Positions 7,048-15,840 of a DNA stretch of 64,000 bases are shown piece by piece (position 1 is the stretch's first letter; every line of letters starts with the position of its first letter). A model generated the notes under the pieces. It was not told where the DNA came from. It worked only from the letters and a program-made list of their open reading frames with translations, and made no database searches. The stretch is taken from positions 42,022 through 106,021 of the IMG/VR virus record IMGVR_UViG_3300021139_000002; one strand, written 5' to 3'. The DNA is from a virus. Both the position numbers and the translations under genes were made by a program.

Positions 7048-7423
7048 CATTACCAAATATGTAGCAGAACAAGAAGGGCTTTCCGTAGAGGAACCGCATC
7101 TTAAAAAATTGTTACCCGTTTGGTGGCAAAATCCTAGAAATAAACCAGTAGGAGGCCTACGTCTTACCGACGAAGGCTTTGCCCGATTGTCCAAATATTT
7201 TACAGCACTTCAAGTTAGATTTGAAGAAAAGTACGAAGACTTAAACTTTACAAACCAAATGATTCTCCGTTTGGATAACTTTATTACATGCCCTTGGTAC
7301 ATTACCAAAAAAGGTATGTGGGTTTTCGATGATAAAATGGCTGTCCAATTAGTGTTGTTTTCCGGCAACATTGAAAAATTTACATCTGCAAAAGCAAGAT
7401 CGCTTGACAAATCCGCAAAATAA
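7031..7423 (+). CDS. Conserved phage protein of unknown function
   Basis: 130 residues. Features: PVWWQNPRNKPVGGLRLTDEGFARLSKYF in the middle, then a hydrophobic segment ILRLDNFITCPWYITKKGMWVFDDKMAVQLVLFSGN (quoted in pieces by position 75-112). The GGLRLT and WYI...FDD elements suggest a compact fold of about 100 residues. No enzyme motif is recognised. A sigma70 promoter for the MoxR gene overlaps its last codons. Confidence 0.65.
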   Translation: MTQKSDITKYVAEQEGLSVEEPHLKKLLPVWWQNPRNKPVGGLRLTDEGFARLSKYFTALQVRFEEKYEDLNFTNQMILRLDNFITCPWYITKKGMWVFDDKMAVQLVLFSGNIEKFTSAKARSLDKSAK

Positions 7424-7432
7424 GCGTATAAT
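7404..7432 (+). promoter_or_regulatory. Consensus sigma70-type promoter for the MoxR ATPase gene
   Basis: TTGACA at 7404-7409, a 17-base spacer and TATAAT at 7427-7432: again the perfect consensus. It overlaps the end of the upstream gene and leaves a leader of roughly 55 bases before the ATG at 7494. With the terminator after the ATPase gene it makes a self-contained transcription unit. Confidence 0.87.
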
Positions 7433-7493
7433 CAATACATATTGAAGCACACGGCATTCAATATTTTTTAATCTAAATTTTTGAAAGCGTAAC

Positions 7494-8576
7494 ATGGCAG
7501 AGCAAATTTCAACTAGTCGCACCGTCACTCCTAACGAAGCTAAACGTGCTCTTCGTAAGTGTGTAAAAATCCAACGTCCAGTGTTCATGTGGGGTCCTCC
7601 CGGCATTGGCAAATCTGATATCGTTAAACAAATTGGCGATGAACAAGAACGTGAAGTTATTGACGTTCGTTTGAGCTTGTGGGAACCTACAGACATTAAA
7701 GGTATTCCTTACTTTGACTCAAATGCAAATACAATGACGTGGGCTCCTCCAGCAGAATTGCCTACAGATCCAAATTCTACTGCTATCCTGTTCTTAGACG
7801 AACTTAACTCTGCGGCTCCTGCTACTCAAGCGGCTGCTTTCCAGTTAGTGCTTAACCGCCGTGTTGGTACTTATCAACTTCCAAAAGGTGTTTCAATTGT
7901 TGCCGCAGGTAACCGTGAAACTGACAAAGGTGTTACTTATCGTATGCCTGCTCCGTTGGCTAACCGTTTCGTTCACATTGAACTTAAAACTGATTACGAA
8001 GATTGGTTGGAATGGGCTGTTACTAATAAAGTGCATGAGCAGGTTGTAGGTTATGTTGGCTTTGCCAAACAAGACTTGTATGACTTTGATCCAAAATCTA
8101 GCTCACGTGCCTTTGCTACTCCACGTAGCTGGTCATTTGTTTCCGAGTTGCTCAAAGATGACGACTTGCCAGAAAACACTTTGACTGATTTGGTTGCAGG
8201 TGCTATTGGCGAAGGTCTTGCTGTTAAGTTTATGGCACACCGCAAGGTTGCTAAACAAATGCCTAAGCCAGAAGATATCTTGGCAGGTAAAGTTAAGAAG
8301 TGCGACATCAAAGAAATCTCAGCGATGTATTCTTTGACCGTGTCAATGTGCTATGAACTTCAAACTGCTTATGAGAAGAAAGTTAAAGATTGGGATCCAA
8401 TGGCAGATAACTTCTTTGCGTTCATGATGGACAATTTCCCAACTGAACTAGTTGTTATGGGTGCCAAGGTTGCTCTTACTAACTATAACTTGCCATTCGA
8501 TGCAAGCAAACTTAACCACTTTGATCGTTTCCACGACAAATACGGTAAGTTCATTATCACTGCAATGGAAGGTTAA
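7494..8576 (+). CDS. MoxR-type AAA+ ATPase
   Basis: 360 residues. Walker A is GPPGIGKS (34-41), Walker B ILFLDE (D102, E103), then a sensor-1-like AAGNRETD and arginine-rich APLANRFVHIEL. These place it with MoxR/RavA-like AAA+ proteins, which act as chaperones or remodelling factors, usually with a von Willebrand A (VWA) partner. The very next gene encodes such a partner, so the two probably work as a pair in the cytoplasm; the target is unknown. It has its own consensus promoter and is followed by a strong intrinsic terminator, so its expression can be set separately from its neighbours. Confidence 0.85.
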   Translation: MAEQISTSRTVTPNEAKRALRKCVKIQRPVFMWGPPGIGKSDIVKQIGDEQEREVIDVRLSLWEPTDIKGIPYFDSNANTMTWAPPAELPTDPNSTAILFLDELNSAAPATQAAAFQLVLNRRVGTYQLPKGVSIVAAGNRETDKGVTYRMPAPLANRFVHIELKTDYEDWLEWAVTNKVHEQVVGYVGFAKQDLYDFDPKSSSRAFATPRSWSFVSELLKDDDLPENTLTDLVAGAIGEGLAVKFMAHRKVAKQMPKPEDILAGKVKKCDIKEISAMYSLTVSMCYELQTAYEKKVKDWDPMADNFFAFMMDNFPTELVVMGAKVALTNYNLPFDASKLNHFDRFHDKYGKFIITAMEG

Positions 8577-8580
8577 AATT

Positions 8581-8602
8581 GGGCCCTTAGGGGCCCTTTT
8601 TT
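8581..8602 (+). terminator. Rho-independent terminator after the MoxR gene
   Basis: GGGCCC (8581-8586), loop TTAG, GGGCCC (8591-8596), then six Ts. The stem is all G-C and starts four bases after the TAA stop region of the ATPase gene. Confidence 0.88.
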
Positions 8603-8604
8603 AC

Positions 8605-8633
8605 TTGCATTATTTCTTATTTGAGTGTATAAT
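8605..8633 (+). promoter_or_regulatory. Probable sigma70-type promoter for the VWA gene
   Basis: TATAAT at 8628-8633 with a weak -35 (TTGCAT, 8605-8610) at 17-base spacing, placed directly after the terminator and 31 bases before the TTG start at 8664. The -10 is perfect and the -35 poor. Confidence 0.6.
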
Positions 8634-8663
8634 TGTATATATACATGAAACAGGAGCATTAAA

Positions 8664-9926
8664 TTGTCTGCAAAATCTTCTACAGCAACTAAACAAAAGC
8701 AAATCCAAAAACAAGAATTTACTCAAGATCAAAAAAATAAGATCGTTGAGAAATTGATTACAGCCCGTATTGGCTTGCTGTTGCGTCATCCGTTTTTTGG
8801 CAACCTTGCAACACGCCTTAAACTTGTTGATGCCACAGATTGGTGTGGTACATTGGCTACAGATGGTCGCCACTTTTATTACAATAACGACTTCGTTCAC
8901 GCACTAACTCCTAAAGAATGTGAATTTGGCTTTGCACACGAAGTTCTTCACAATGTGTTTGATCACATGGGACGTCGCGAACATCGTGATCCTAAACTAT
9001 CAAACATTGCCGCAGACTACGCCGCTAATCAAATTCTTAAAGATGAGCGCATCGGTGATGTACCTAGTTTCATTCAAATTTATCAAGACAACAAATATCG
9101 CGGATGGAGCTACGAGCAAATCTACGAAGAAATTGAAAAGAACGCAATTAAAATTGACATGAGCCAACTCGGCGAATTGTTGGACGAACACTTAGATGGC
9201 GAGGGCGACGACAACGGGGAAGGTGAAGACGGAGATGAAAAAGACGGTAAAGGTCGTCCGAAACTAACACCCGAGGAAAAGAAAGCTATTCGTGATGAGA
9301 TCAAGGAAGCAATGGTAGCGGCGGCGCAAGCGGCTGGTGCTGGTAAAGTGCCTGCAGGTGTTGCACGTATGATTCAAAGCTTCACTGAACCTAAAATGGA
9401 TTGGCGTCAGATGTTGCGTATGAACATCCAAAGTATCTTCAAAAGCAATTTCAGTTTTACTCGTCCTAATCGTAAGTCACAACATTGCGGTGCAGTATTG
9501 CCCGGTATGATGAACGAAGAAACAATTGATGTGTCTGTGTGTATTGACATGTCAGGTTCTATTAGCGATGCTATGGCACGTGACTTCTTAAGTGAAGTTA
9601 AAGGTATTATGGAAGAATACAAAGACTTCAAACTAGATTTGTGGTGCTTTGATACAGAAATCTATAACTATCAAAAGTTCACAGGCGATACTGCTGACGA
9701 GATTAACGACTATAAATGCATGGGTGGTGGTGGAACTGATTTCGATGTCAACTATCAGTTTATGAAAGACAACGATATTAACCCTAAAAAGTTTATCATG
9801 TTTACAGACGGATATCCATGTGGTAGTTGGGGTGACGAGGACTATTGCGATAGCCTGTTTATTATCCATGGTAATGACAGCATTATTGCACCATTTGGGC
9901 AAACTGCACATTATGAGTCTAAGTAG
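8664..9926 (+). CDS. VWA/metallopeptidase-like protein (DUF2201-type), MoxR partner
   Basis: 420 residues from a TTG codon with AGGAG eight bases upstream. The N-terminal domain contains HEVLH (92-96), a metallopeptidase-like HExxH motif, in GFAHEVLHNVFDHMGRREH. A very acidic linker (about 170-200) follows, then a VWA-like domain with a MIDAS motif DMSGS (D295, S297, S299) and later GGGGTDF and FTDGYP. This is the layout of DUF2201-type proteins paired with MoxR ATPases. Whether the HExxH is proteolytic is not known. The stop overlaps the next gene's start. Confidence 0.82.
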   Translation: MSAKSSTATKQKQIQKQEFTQDQKNKIVEKLITARIGLLLRHPFFGNLATRLKLVDATDWCGTLATDGRHFYYNNDFVHALTPKECEFGFAHEVLHNVFDHMGRREHRDPKLSNIAADYAANQILKDERIGDVPSFIQIYQDNKYRGWSYEQIYEEIEKNAIKIDMSQLGELLDEHLDGEGDDNGEGEDGDEKDGKGRPKLTPEEKKAIRDEIKEAMVAAAQAAGAGKVPAGVARMIQSFTEPKMDWRQMLRMNIQSIFKSNFSFTRPNRKSQHCGAVLPGMMNEETIDVSVCIDMSGSISDAMARDFLSEVKGIMEEYKDFKLDLWCFDTEIYNYQKFTGDTADEINDYKCMGGGGTDFDVNYQFMKDNDINPKKFIMFTDGYPCGSWGDEDYCDSLFIIHGNDSIIAPFGQTAHYESK

Positions 9927-10194
9927 AAACGAAGTAAATCCGTTAGGAGTCTTGGGGGTAAGGAAATTATCCTTTATCCCCGAGCACTTTACTAAACTAG
10001 CAGTATCAAATCCTGTCGATATCAAATTATTAGACCACTGGATTAACTACCACTTAAATAGTAGGTACGCAATCAAGAAGACATTATCACTGGATAGCAA
10101 TAATAAAACATCCGAAGTGGTAGAAATTGGTATAGAGGATCCCCGGGAGATTACTATGCTAACTTTAGGTTGTCCGTATATACATAGAAAATAA
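9913..10194 (+). CDS. Small unknown phage protein
   Basis: 93 residues from the ATG at 9913, which overlaps the VWA gene's TAG by 14 bases; longer upstream starts lie inside that gene and are not favoured. Sequence MSLSRNEVNPLGVLGVRKLSFIPEHFTKLAV, then DHWINYHLNSRYAIKKTLSLD. No family recognised. The overlap suggests it is expressed with the MoxR/VWA pair. Confidence 0.55.
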   Translation: MSLSRNEVNPLGVLGVRKLSFIPEHFTKLAVSNPVDIKLLDHWINYHLNSRYAIKKTLSLDSNNKTSEVVEIGIEDPREITMLTLGCPYIHRK

Positions 10195-10208
10195 AAGGAC
10201 TTTTTAAA

Positions 10209-10454
10209 ATGGAAAACCAAGATCAAGCACAAGTACCTAGCCAAGACGTTGGCGGTGCCGCAACTGCTCAACCAGAATTAAACATTAACGACTTACAAAA
10301 TATTCGTGCCGTTATTGATACCGCTGTACGTCGCGGTGCATTTGGTGCTGGAGAAATGACCGCAGTTGGTGGAGTATTCGATCGTTTGAATACTTTCTTA
10401 AATGCAGTAACACCTGCACCTGCACCAGCGGCCGCTGATCAAACAGCAGAATAA
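10209..10454 (+). CDS. Small conserved phage protein of unknown function
   Basis: 81 residues with an AAAGGAC ribosome-binding site. The core LNINDLQNIRAVIDTAVRRGAFGAGEMTAVGGVFDRLNTFL is a helical pair seen in many T4-like aquatic phages; the C-terminus is an Ala/Pro-rich tail. No function is assigned. Confidence 0.7.
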   Translation: MENQDQAQVPSQDVGGAATAQPELNINDLQNIRAVIDTAVRRGAFGAGEMTAVGGVFDRLNTFLNAVTPAPAPAAADQTAE

Positions 10455-10466
10455 GGAAAAATTAAT

Positions 10467-11135
10467 ATGAAACACGTAGGCAAAATGAAAAACAATGGGG
10501 CTAGAATTGCTGTAGCCTACAGAACATTGCCAGGCGATTCTGGTAGTGCATTGGTAATCGGTACCGGTAACTTACCCCCATCCTGGCATGACTCATTAAT
10601 GAGTCTTATTCAAGATCCAAGCGGACAACAAGCAAACGAACTTGCAGACATTCTTTCTGTTCGTCGTTTCCCAGACGGCAATAACATGCTACAGGCATTA
10701 CACGCAGGTGGACATCTTAAGAAAGTTCCAACAAGCGGTGTGTTAATGACTCCAACTGGTAATCAAAACGTTACCGTTGTACTAAGTGAACTTAATCAGA
10801 TCATTGCTGAACAACGAGGTGTTAGTGTTGACGATCTTGCTATCAAAGATGGCAGTGTAGATACTAATCCAAAGACAAGTAAAAAGGTCGATGAAGAACT
10901 TTCTGCTGTTAACAACCAGTCTAACGCATTAAACGATCCAGGAAAAACAACTTCTTCTTCAGTAAATTATGAAGAACCAGCAGTTAACGTTCCTACAGAA
11001 CCGTTGACTCCTACTCAGTTACGTAGCAAAGCAGATGCTTTGTTTAAAGAAGCACAGGCTCTACGTAAACAAGCAGACGCAGTTGATCCTCCAAAAAGCA
11101 AAAAGAAACAAGTAGCAGACGCAGATGCATCCTGA
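10467..11135 (+). CDS. Conserved phage protein of unknown function
   Basis: 222 residues. The N-terminal domain MKHVGKMKNNGARIAVAYRTL, PGDSGSALVIGTGNLPPSWHDSLMSLIQ and the segment QQANELADILSVRRFPDGNNML are strongly patterned and resemble a protein conserved beside thymidylate synthase or replication genes in marine T4-like phages. From about residue 125 the chain is Ser/Thr/Pro-rich, and the C-terminus is a helical, Lys/Ala-rich segment (LRSKADALFKEAQALRKQADAV). Overlaps thyA by 11 bases. Function unknown. Confidence 0.7.
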   Translation: MKHVGKMKNNGARIAVAYRTLPGDSGSALVIGTGNLPPSWHDSLMSLIQDPSGQQANELADILSVRRFPDGNNMLQALHAGGHLKKVPTSGVLMTPTGNQNVTVVLSELNQIIAEQRGVSVDDLAIKDGSVDTNPKTSKKVDEELSAVNNQSNALNDPGKTTSSSVNYEEPAVNVPTEPLTPTQLRSKADALFKEAQALRKQADAVDPPKSKKKQVADADAS

Positions 11136-12006
11136 TTTAGTCTATCTCAACGCATTAAAAGATATCTTAGAAAATGGCGAGGACCGTCCTGATCGTACAG
11201 GAACTGGTACTCGCAGTATCTTTGGTATGCAGATGCGATTCGATCTCACAGAAGGTTTCCCTGCTATTACTACAAAGAAGTTAGCATGGAAGGCCTGTAT
11301 TAGCGAACTATTATGGTTTATTGAAGGAAGCGGCGATGAACGACGGCTCGCTGAGATTCTACATGGAACTCGTGACACTAGCAAGAAGACTATCTGGACC
11401 GATAACGTTACAGCGGATTATTGGATTGCTAGACGCCATCAACGGAACGCAGGAGACCTCGGAAGAGTCTACGGAGTCCAATGGCGTAGATGGCGCAAAC
11501 CACTAATTCGTATTAACAAGGTTGTGTTACAAAATCACGATCAGTTAATCGAATTAATCAATGGTATTAAAGAAGATCCATACAGCCGTAGACATATCAT
11601 TACAGCATGGAATCCTGGTGAACTTGATTTAATGGCGTTGCCTCCATGTCACATGATGGCGCAGTTTTACGTTTCGAATGGTAAACTGAGTTGCCAAATG
11701 TATCAGCGTAGTGCGGATATGTTTCTTGGAGTGCCTTTTAACATTGCAAGTTACGCATTGTTCACGCACATGATTGCACAGGTATGTAATTTAGAAGTAG
11801 GTGATTTGATTATTACTATTGGCGATGCACACATCTATAACAATCACTTTGAACAAGTAAAGGAGCAATTAACTCGCAAACCTTTACCACTACCTACATT
11901 AAAATTGAATCCTGATATTTCAGTTATTATGGATTTTGAAATGGAAGATGTTGAGTTAGTAGGTTATCAAAGCCACGATGCAATTAAAGCACCAATGGCT
12001 GTTTAA
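11125..12006 (+). CDS. thyA: Thymidylate synthase
   Basis: 293 residues. RPDRTGTGTRSIFG and FPAITTKKLAWKACISELLWF are the ThyA N-terminal signatures; the catalytic cysteine is C175 in ALPPCHM, followed by SADMFLGVPFNIASYALF. N206 in PFN is the residue that distinguishes thymidylate synthase from dCMP hydroxymethylase (Asp there), so dUMP to dTMP is the expected reaction with methylene-tetrahydrofolate. T4 has the same activity (td, intron-containing); here the gene is uninterrupted. It is the last + gene before the convergent minus-strand fibre block and overlaps it by four bases. Confidence 0.93.
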   Translation: MHPDLVYLNALKDILENGEDRPDRTGTGTRSIFGMQMRFDLTEGFPAITTKKLAWKACISELLWFIEGSGDERRLAEILHGTRDTSKKTIWTDNVTADYWIARRHQRNAGDLGRVYGVQWRRWRKPLIRINKVVLQNHDQLIELINGIKEDPYSRRHIITAWNPGELDLMALPPCHMMAQFYVSNGKLSCQMYQRSADMFLGVPFNIASYALFTHMIAQVCNLEVGDLIITIGDAHIYNNHFEQVKEQLTRKPLPLPTLKLNPDISVIMDFEMEDVELVGYQSHDAIKAPMAV

Positions 12007-13193
12007 ACTTTAACTTCAATAACTGCAAAGCCTTCGGAGTTCGCTTCGAGGGCTTTTCCAATTATAGCTCCCGAATGTACAGAGCTAGCCGCTGTGGCAT
12101 ATCCCGGATGTGCGCTTGTAACTAGTAGGTCACCCTTTTTAATATAGCCCACAACTTTGCAAGGAACACGACCTTTTAAGGCAATATAGGGGTGAGTTTC
12201 GTCGGTTCCGGCGTCGGAATTCATCATATATGCCGGGTTTTTACTCACTATACCCGCTACCCGTGTATCTGCGAATTGATCAGTAGTAGTAACTTCTTTT
12301 TCGCCGCCGATTACTAATACGGTTCCAACTTCGTATTCTTGATCTGCTTCATATCGTTCAGCAATATCTGCATACAATGCACTAGATGCCGTAATGTTTA
12401 AAATGTTAGTAGACGGATCATAAGAAAAAGTACTGGTTGTAGATAATATATTTTGACCAGTTTCATTAGCAACAAACGGTACATATTGAGTTTGAGAACC
12501 AGTAAGATTATGAGTTATTACTGATTGTGCTTGCAATGAATCAGATGCAGTTCCCCACAACAAATAACCAGTTGTTGTACTACTTGCACTAACACCTGTT
12601 ATAGGATCAGTATTGTATAAATTAATACCTTTCTTAATTAGAGGAAATTGTGTAAGATTTTCTGAAGAGTCTGGAGTGTATGCTGTGTTAGAAATTTCAA
12701 CAACCGATACTCCTCCTAATAATCCTTGAATAGCATATTCTTCTGTTAAAGAGGAATCAAGTACTCTAGAAAAATCCCAAGAGCTTCCGCCGCCGCCGTT
12801 TGCTTGGCTTGCAGACCATGTTCCACTTACTGATTCATATACCTTGATTTGACCATTAACACTATCCCACCATAAGTCACCTGTAGTTGCATTCTTTGGA
12901 GCAGATGAACTATACGGAACGTTTGCTAAATCTCTAAAATTATTACCGTCATATGAAACCAATAAACGTCTAGAATTTGGATTACTATTAAACCATAACT
13001 GACCTTGTATAGGTTTAGTAGGTTGCGAAGTATTAGCAAAGTTTTCTAATAACTTAACAAAGTTTTCTTCAATAGTTTGTCCGTAACCAGAATAGTTTCT
13101 TCCAACAAATGTTAAACTTGTTGAATTGTCTACACTAGCATCTTGTACCGTTGCTAATGTTGTTCCGTTAGTTTTCTTTAAAATATATGGCAT
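12003..13193 (-). CDS. Tail fibre / virion protein with C-terminal G2-peptidase-like domain
   Basis: 396 residues. The N-terminal 120 residues (TSLTFVGRNYSGYGQTIEEN, QGQLWFNSN, GDLWWDS) form a baseplate-attachment-like module also present in the next gene upstream. The C-terminal region ALYADIAERYEADQEYEVG, then VAGIVSKNPAYMMNS, GRVPCKVVG and VIGKALE-like elements resemble the terminal beta domain seen in fibre proteins of T4-like aquatic phages and related to self-processing G2-type tail domains. Probably the distal-most protein in this minus operon. Start at 13193 has no obvious Shine-Dalgarno sequence. Confidence 0.7.
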   Translation of the reverse strand: MPYILKKTNGTTLATVQDASVDNSTSLTFVGRNYSGYGQTIEENFVKLLENFANTSQPTKPIQGQLWFNSNPNSRRLLVSYDGNNFRDLANVPYSSSAPKNATTGDLWWDSVNGQIKVYESVSGTWSASQANGGGGSSWDFSRVLDSSLTEEYAIQGLLGGVSVVEISNTAYTPDSSENLTQFPLIKKGINLYNTDPITGVSASSTTTGYLLWGTASDSLQAQSVITHNLTGSQTQYVPFVANETGQNILSTTSTFSYDPSTNILNITASSALYADIAERYEADQEYEVGTVLVIGGEKEVTTTDQFADTRVAGIVSKNPAYMMNSDAGTDETHPYIALKGRVPCKVVGYIKKGDLLVTSAHPGYATAASSVHSGAIIGKALEANSEGFAVIEVKV

Positions 13194-13199
13194 AGTGTA

Positions 13200-13937
13200 T
13201 TATTGATATAAAGGTAGATAATAATTAGACCCGCCAACATCAACTTTTAACCAAGAAGCAGGAGTGGACGAATTAGTAGGTGTACCAGTTGTATGACCAA
13301 CATGTAGGTTACCAGTTGCTTTGATATCTCCAATAATAGTCAGGCCGGCAGCAATTGCAAATGAACTAGTACCAGCGTTAACAAATGTACTAGTGGATGT
13401 AGCAGTATTGGCAACAAAAGACGATGTGGTTATTGCACCAATTACATCACCATAACTTTTTAATAATGTTACATTTTTTGCATTAGAACTTTGATCTACT
13501 ATCGTAGTTAGAGAGGGTTGCCAACCACTAACATCGTACATAGGAAATGATGTTAGAGAACGATATTGTCCTGTATCATCTAGAAAGTTTAAAGATGCGT
13601 TAGTAGGGTTATACCAAAACTCTCCAGGAACTTGTCCAATAGGTTGTGATGTAGAAATTGTAGGTGAATTAACTGGAGTAAATCCAGTATCATTATCAAA
13701 GACTTTTAAAACACCATAGGTAGCATCATACCAAAGTTGCCCTTGCAGAGGATTATTAGGAGGAATACTATTAGTAGAAAAATTACTCAACATATCAACC
13801 AAGTTTTGATTGATATATCTTCCGTAGTTGTTAACATCTCTGCCAATTAAGGCGATGCTGGTTGTAGCTGTATTAATTTTACCTGTTGCTACCGTAGTTA
13901 ATATTGTTCCGCTGCTGGTGTAGATAATATATGACAT
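13200..13937 (-). CDS. Tail fibre-associated protein, paralogue of the neighbouring fibre N-terminus
   Basis: 245 residues. IALIGRDVNNYGRYINQNLVDML, PLQGQLWYDA and GEFWYNPTN repeat the N-terminal pattern of the adjacent 396-residue protein (GRNYSGYG.TIEEN, IQGQLWFNS, GDLWWDS). The C-terminus is a short Ser/Thr-rich beta segment ending in VDVGGSNYYLPLYQ. The two probably arose by duplication and may bind the same baseplate site or a common fibre stalk. Preceded by an AGGTGT ribosome-binding-like sequence. Confidence 0.65.
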   Translation of the reverse strand: MSYIIYTSSGTILTTVATGKINTATTSIALIGRDVNNYGRYINQNLVDMLSNFSTNSIPPNNPLQGQLWYDATYGVLKVFDNDTGFTPVNSPTISTSQPIGQVPGEFWYNPTNASLNFLDDTGQYRSLTSFPMYDVSGWQPSLTTIVDQSSNAKNVTLLKSYGDVIGAITTSSFVANTATSTSTFVNAGTSSFAIAAGLTIIGDIKATGNLHVGHTTGTPTNSSTPASWLKVDVGGSNYYLPLYQ

Positions 13938-13947
13938 TTTACACCTC

Positions 13948-14565
13948 TTAACTTGTTAGACTTTGTACACGAACGGTATAGTCAATCTGAATTAATCGAT
14001 TCAAGCTCTTTTGCACAGGATGGAAAATAACATGAGTAAGTAAAGATCCCATGCCAGGACCGTCTGGTGTATAAGCTCTTAAACCTAACTCGTCAAATAC
14101 ATAAGATTCATTAGAGTTAGCCGCAGTATCAAAAGCATCTTGTCCGGAAGGCTCTCCAAAATCTAATAAACAACTTACTAAAATATCTGTGTAGTATGCT
14201 CCTGCAACGTGTCTAACTTCCATAAAGTTTCTAGCAGGGTTTAAATCTCCAGGACGATTTGCATCAACCTGTTTAATATATGTTTGGTTATATAAACTAG
14301 CGGAACTATCAATTACGTTTGGAGTTAGATATGTGATAATACCTGTATCATCTACGCGAGTACCTCCGTTACCAAAACACATTTCAGCAATCATTCCAAA
14401 TCCTTGATTGCTGATACTTTGTGCTAATGCCAAACTAAAATTTTCATAGTGAATAGCGTTGTCTTTGTCTATTAAGACTTCTCCAGAAACTGGATCGTAA
14501 ATTTTGATATGGCCTTTCACTGAAAAAGCACCTTTATCTTTTGGATTTGTAAAAGTTTGACTCAT
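13948..14565 (-). CDS. Virion/tail-fibre-associated protein of unknown function
   Basis: 205 residues from ATG 14565 (MSQTFTNPKDKGAFSV). A longer TTG start at 14598 is rejected because a TATAAATA late promoter (14593-14586) lies between, and the RNA would begin after it. The sequence KGHIKIYDPVSGEVLIDKDNAIHYENFSLALAQSI followed by CFGNGGTRVD (in pieces) resembles proteins found beside fibre genes in T4-like marine phages. No enzymatic motif. Probably a fibre adaptor or tip component. Confidence 0.65.
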   Translation of the reverse strand: MSQTFTNPKDKGAFSVKGHIKIYDPVSGEVLIDKDNAIHYENFSLALAQSISNQGFGMIAEMCFGNGGTRVDDTGIITYLTPNVIDSSASLYNQTYIKQVDANRPGDLNPARNFMEVRHVAGAYYTDILVSCLLDFGEPSGQDAFDTAANSNESYVFDELGLRAYTPDGPGMGSLLTHVIFHPVQKSLNRLIQIDYTVRVQSLTS

Positions 14566-14585
14566 TTTTTTATGTTCCGATATGC

Positions 14586-14593
14586 TATTTATA
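14586..14593 (-). promoter_or_regulatory. T4-type late promoter (TATAAATA)
   Basis: The minus strand reads TATAAATA, the exact element bound by T4 gp55. It lies immediately after the stop of the upstream fibre gene and about 21 bases before the ATG at 14565, and it decides that start. The phage encodes its own gp55 (38670-39590). Confidence 0.6.
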
Positions 14594-14598
14594 CTCAA

Positions 14599-15840
14599 TT
14601 AAAGAGAGGCTATCCTTGCCTGAAAGTCTGAGAAACTGGTACTTGCGGCTACTACTGCTTGAAGTGTTGCTTTACTTATGTAAGATGTTGCTGTAAACGC
14701 AGTAGTTTGTACTGAAGTGTCTGGAAATTTCAATCCAGTATTGTCTAACTGATATCCTAAAATAGTAGCAGTTGATGTTGATAATGTTGCAATATGACTT
14801 TGATTAGAATTACTAATTATATGCAGATCGCTATTGTAATGATTTTCAGTAGGTTCTAAAACCAAACTTCTAATAGTACTAGATGTATATGTAGCACTGG
14901 ACATTGTATAGAAAACCATTTCTGATCCAGCTTGGGTGCCACTATAATCAGAACTTGCATGTACCTGAATGCTCGCTACGTTGACGCCATTGTTAGAAGC
15001 GTCTGTTTGATTTATTCCGTTAAACCCAATATAACCTACGGTGTCCTGATGTGCTAATGGTTGTTTAAATCCGTTATATGTATTGCTTCTACTGGTAACA
15101 AAGATATAAGCATTGGTAGATGTTAAAGTAGCATTCGGTGCTGTATTATCTTGTGTCGGTAATCCGTATTGTACTAGTTGCGAGTTAACAAAACTAACCT
15201 GCGCTCTACCAGGACCCATAAATGTGTGAACACCGTCGGTGGTTGTGTTAATATCCATCGGAGTGTTAGACATAGCACCAATTTGAATTATGTTTAAAGA
15301 GGGTAACGCAGGATTGCCTGTCGAGGTGCTGGTAACTATAATATTTCTAACTTTGCTGTTTATAGAAAGTTGAGTATTGTTAGGCTGATGATAAATGAAC
15401 CATCCGGCTCCGGCGGCGGTAGTTTTAGTTCCGTTGTTGGCCCAATTTTCAGAAGCAAACCCTGCGAATGCCACACTAGGTATCTTCTCTCCCTGGACAA
15501 TATCTTCATTACCATCAAATCCGCCAAATCTTAAAGAACCAATACCATCATTTGTTTGTAATGCAGTTCCGTCAGAATGATAAAAGTCTGTTTGAAATCC
15601 GTGCTGTGATTCGCCATTAGAATCTGGTGCAAAGTCTTGTATAGTAACACTTCTAAATGTTACGTCAGTAGTCGTAAACAAGTTTTGATCAGTTTTAAGG
15701 GTAGCAGGCAATGTTGCTTCTAATTGCGACACTAATTGTCCATAGCTAAATCTTCTCGCCAGCCCTTGATCAGACAAAATAAAATAAGATTGCTGATCGG
15801 TTGCTGTTGTAATTGTTTGTAATAAATTTATATTTGGCAT
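14599..15840 (-). CDS. Tail fibre-like virion protein
   Basis: 413 residues, Ser/Thr/Asn/Gln-rich and predicted mostly beta. The N-terminus ILSDQGLARRFSYGQLVSQLEATLP and TTDVTFRSVTIQ resemble the attachment parts of fibre proteins. The C-terminal end (LQAVVAASTSFSDFQARIASL) is a short helical tail, as in trimeric fibres. ATG follows the giant gene's TAA directly (TAAATG), so it is co-translated. Role in adsorption is inferred from composition and context. Confidence 0.65.
   Translation of the reverse strand: MPNINLLQTITTATDQQSYFILSDQGLARRFSYGQLVSQLEATLPATLKTDQNLFTTTDVTFRSVTIQDFAPDSNGESQHGFQTDFYHSDGTALQTNDGIGSLRFGGFDGNEDIVQGEKIPSVAFAGFASENWANNGTKTTAAGAGWFIYHQPNNTQLSINSKVRNIIVTSTSTGNPALPSLNIIQIGAMSNTPMDINTTTDGVHTFMGPGRAQVSFVNSQLVQYGLPTQDNTAPNATLTSTNAYIFVTSRSNTYNGFKQPLAHQDTVGYIGFNGINQTDASNNGVNVASIQVHASSDYSGTQAGSEMVFYTMSSATYTSSTIRSLVLEPTENHYNSDLHIISNSNQSHIATLSTSTATILGYQLDNTGLKFPDTSVQTTAFTATSYISKATLQAVVAASTSFSDFQARIASL

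Noticed and set aside
11125-12006. dCMP hydroxymethylase instead of thymidylate synthase
   Set aside because: The discriminating residue is Asn (N206 in PFNIASYA), as in thymidylate synthase; the hydroxymethylase has Asp.
12027-12056. Terminator for the thyA/fibre convergence (AAAGCC...GGCTTT)
   Set aside because: The stem is short with a long loop and lies within the coding end of the minus-strand fibre gene; it is explained by codons for its C-terminus.
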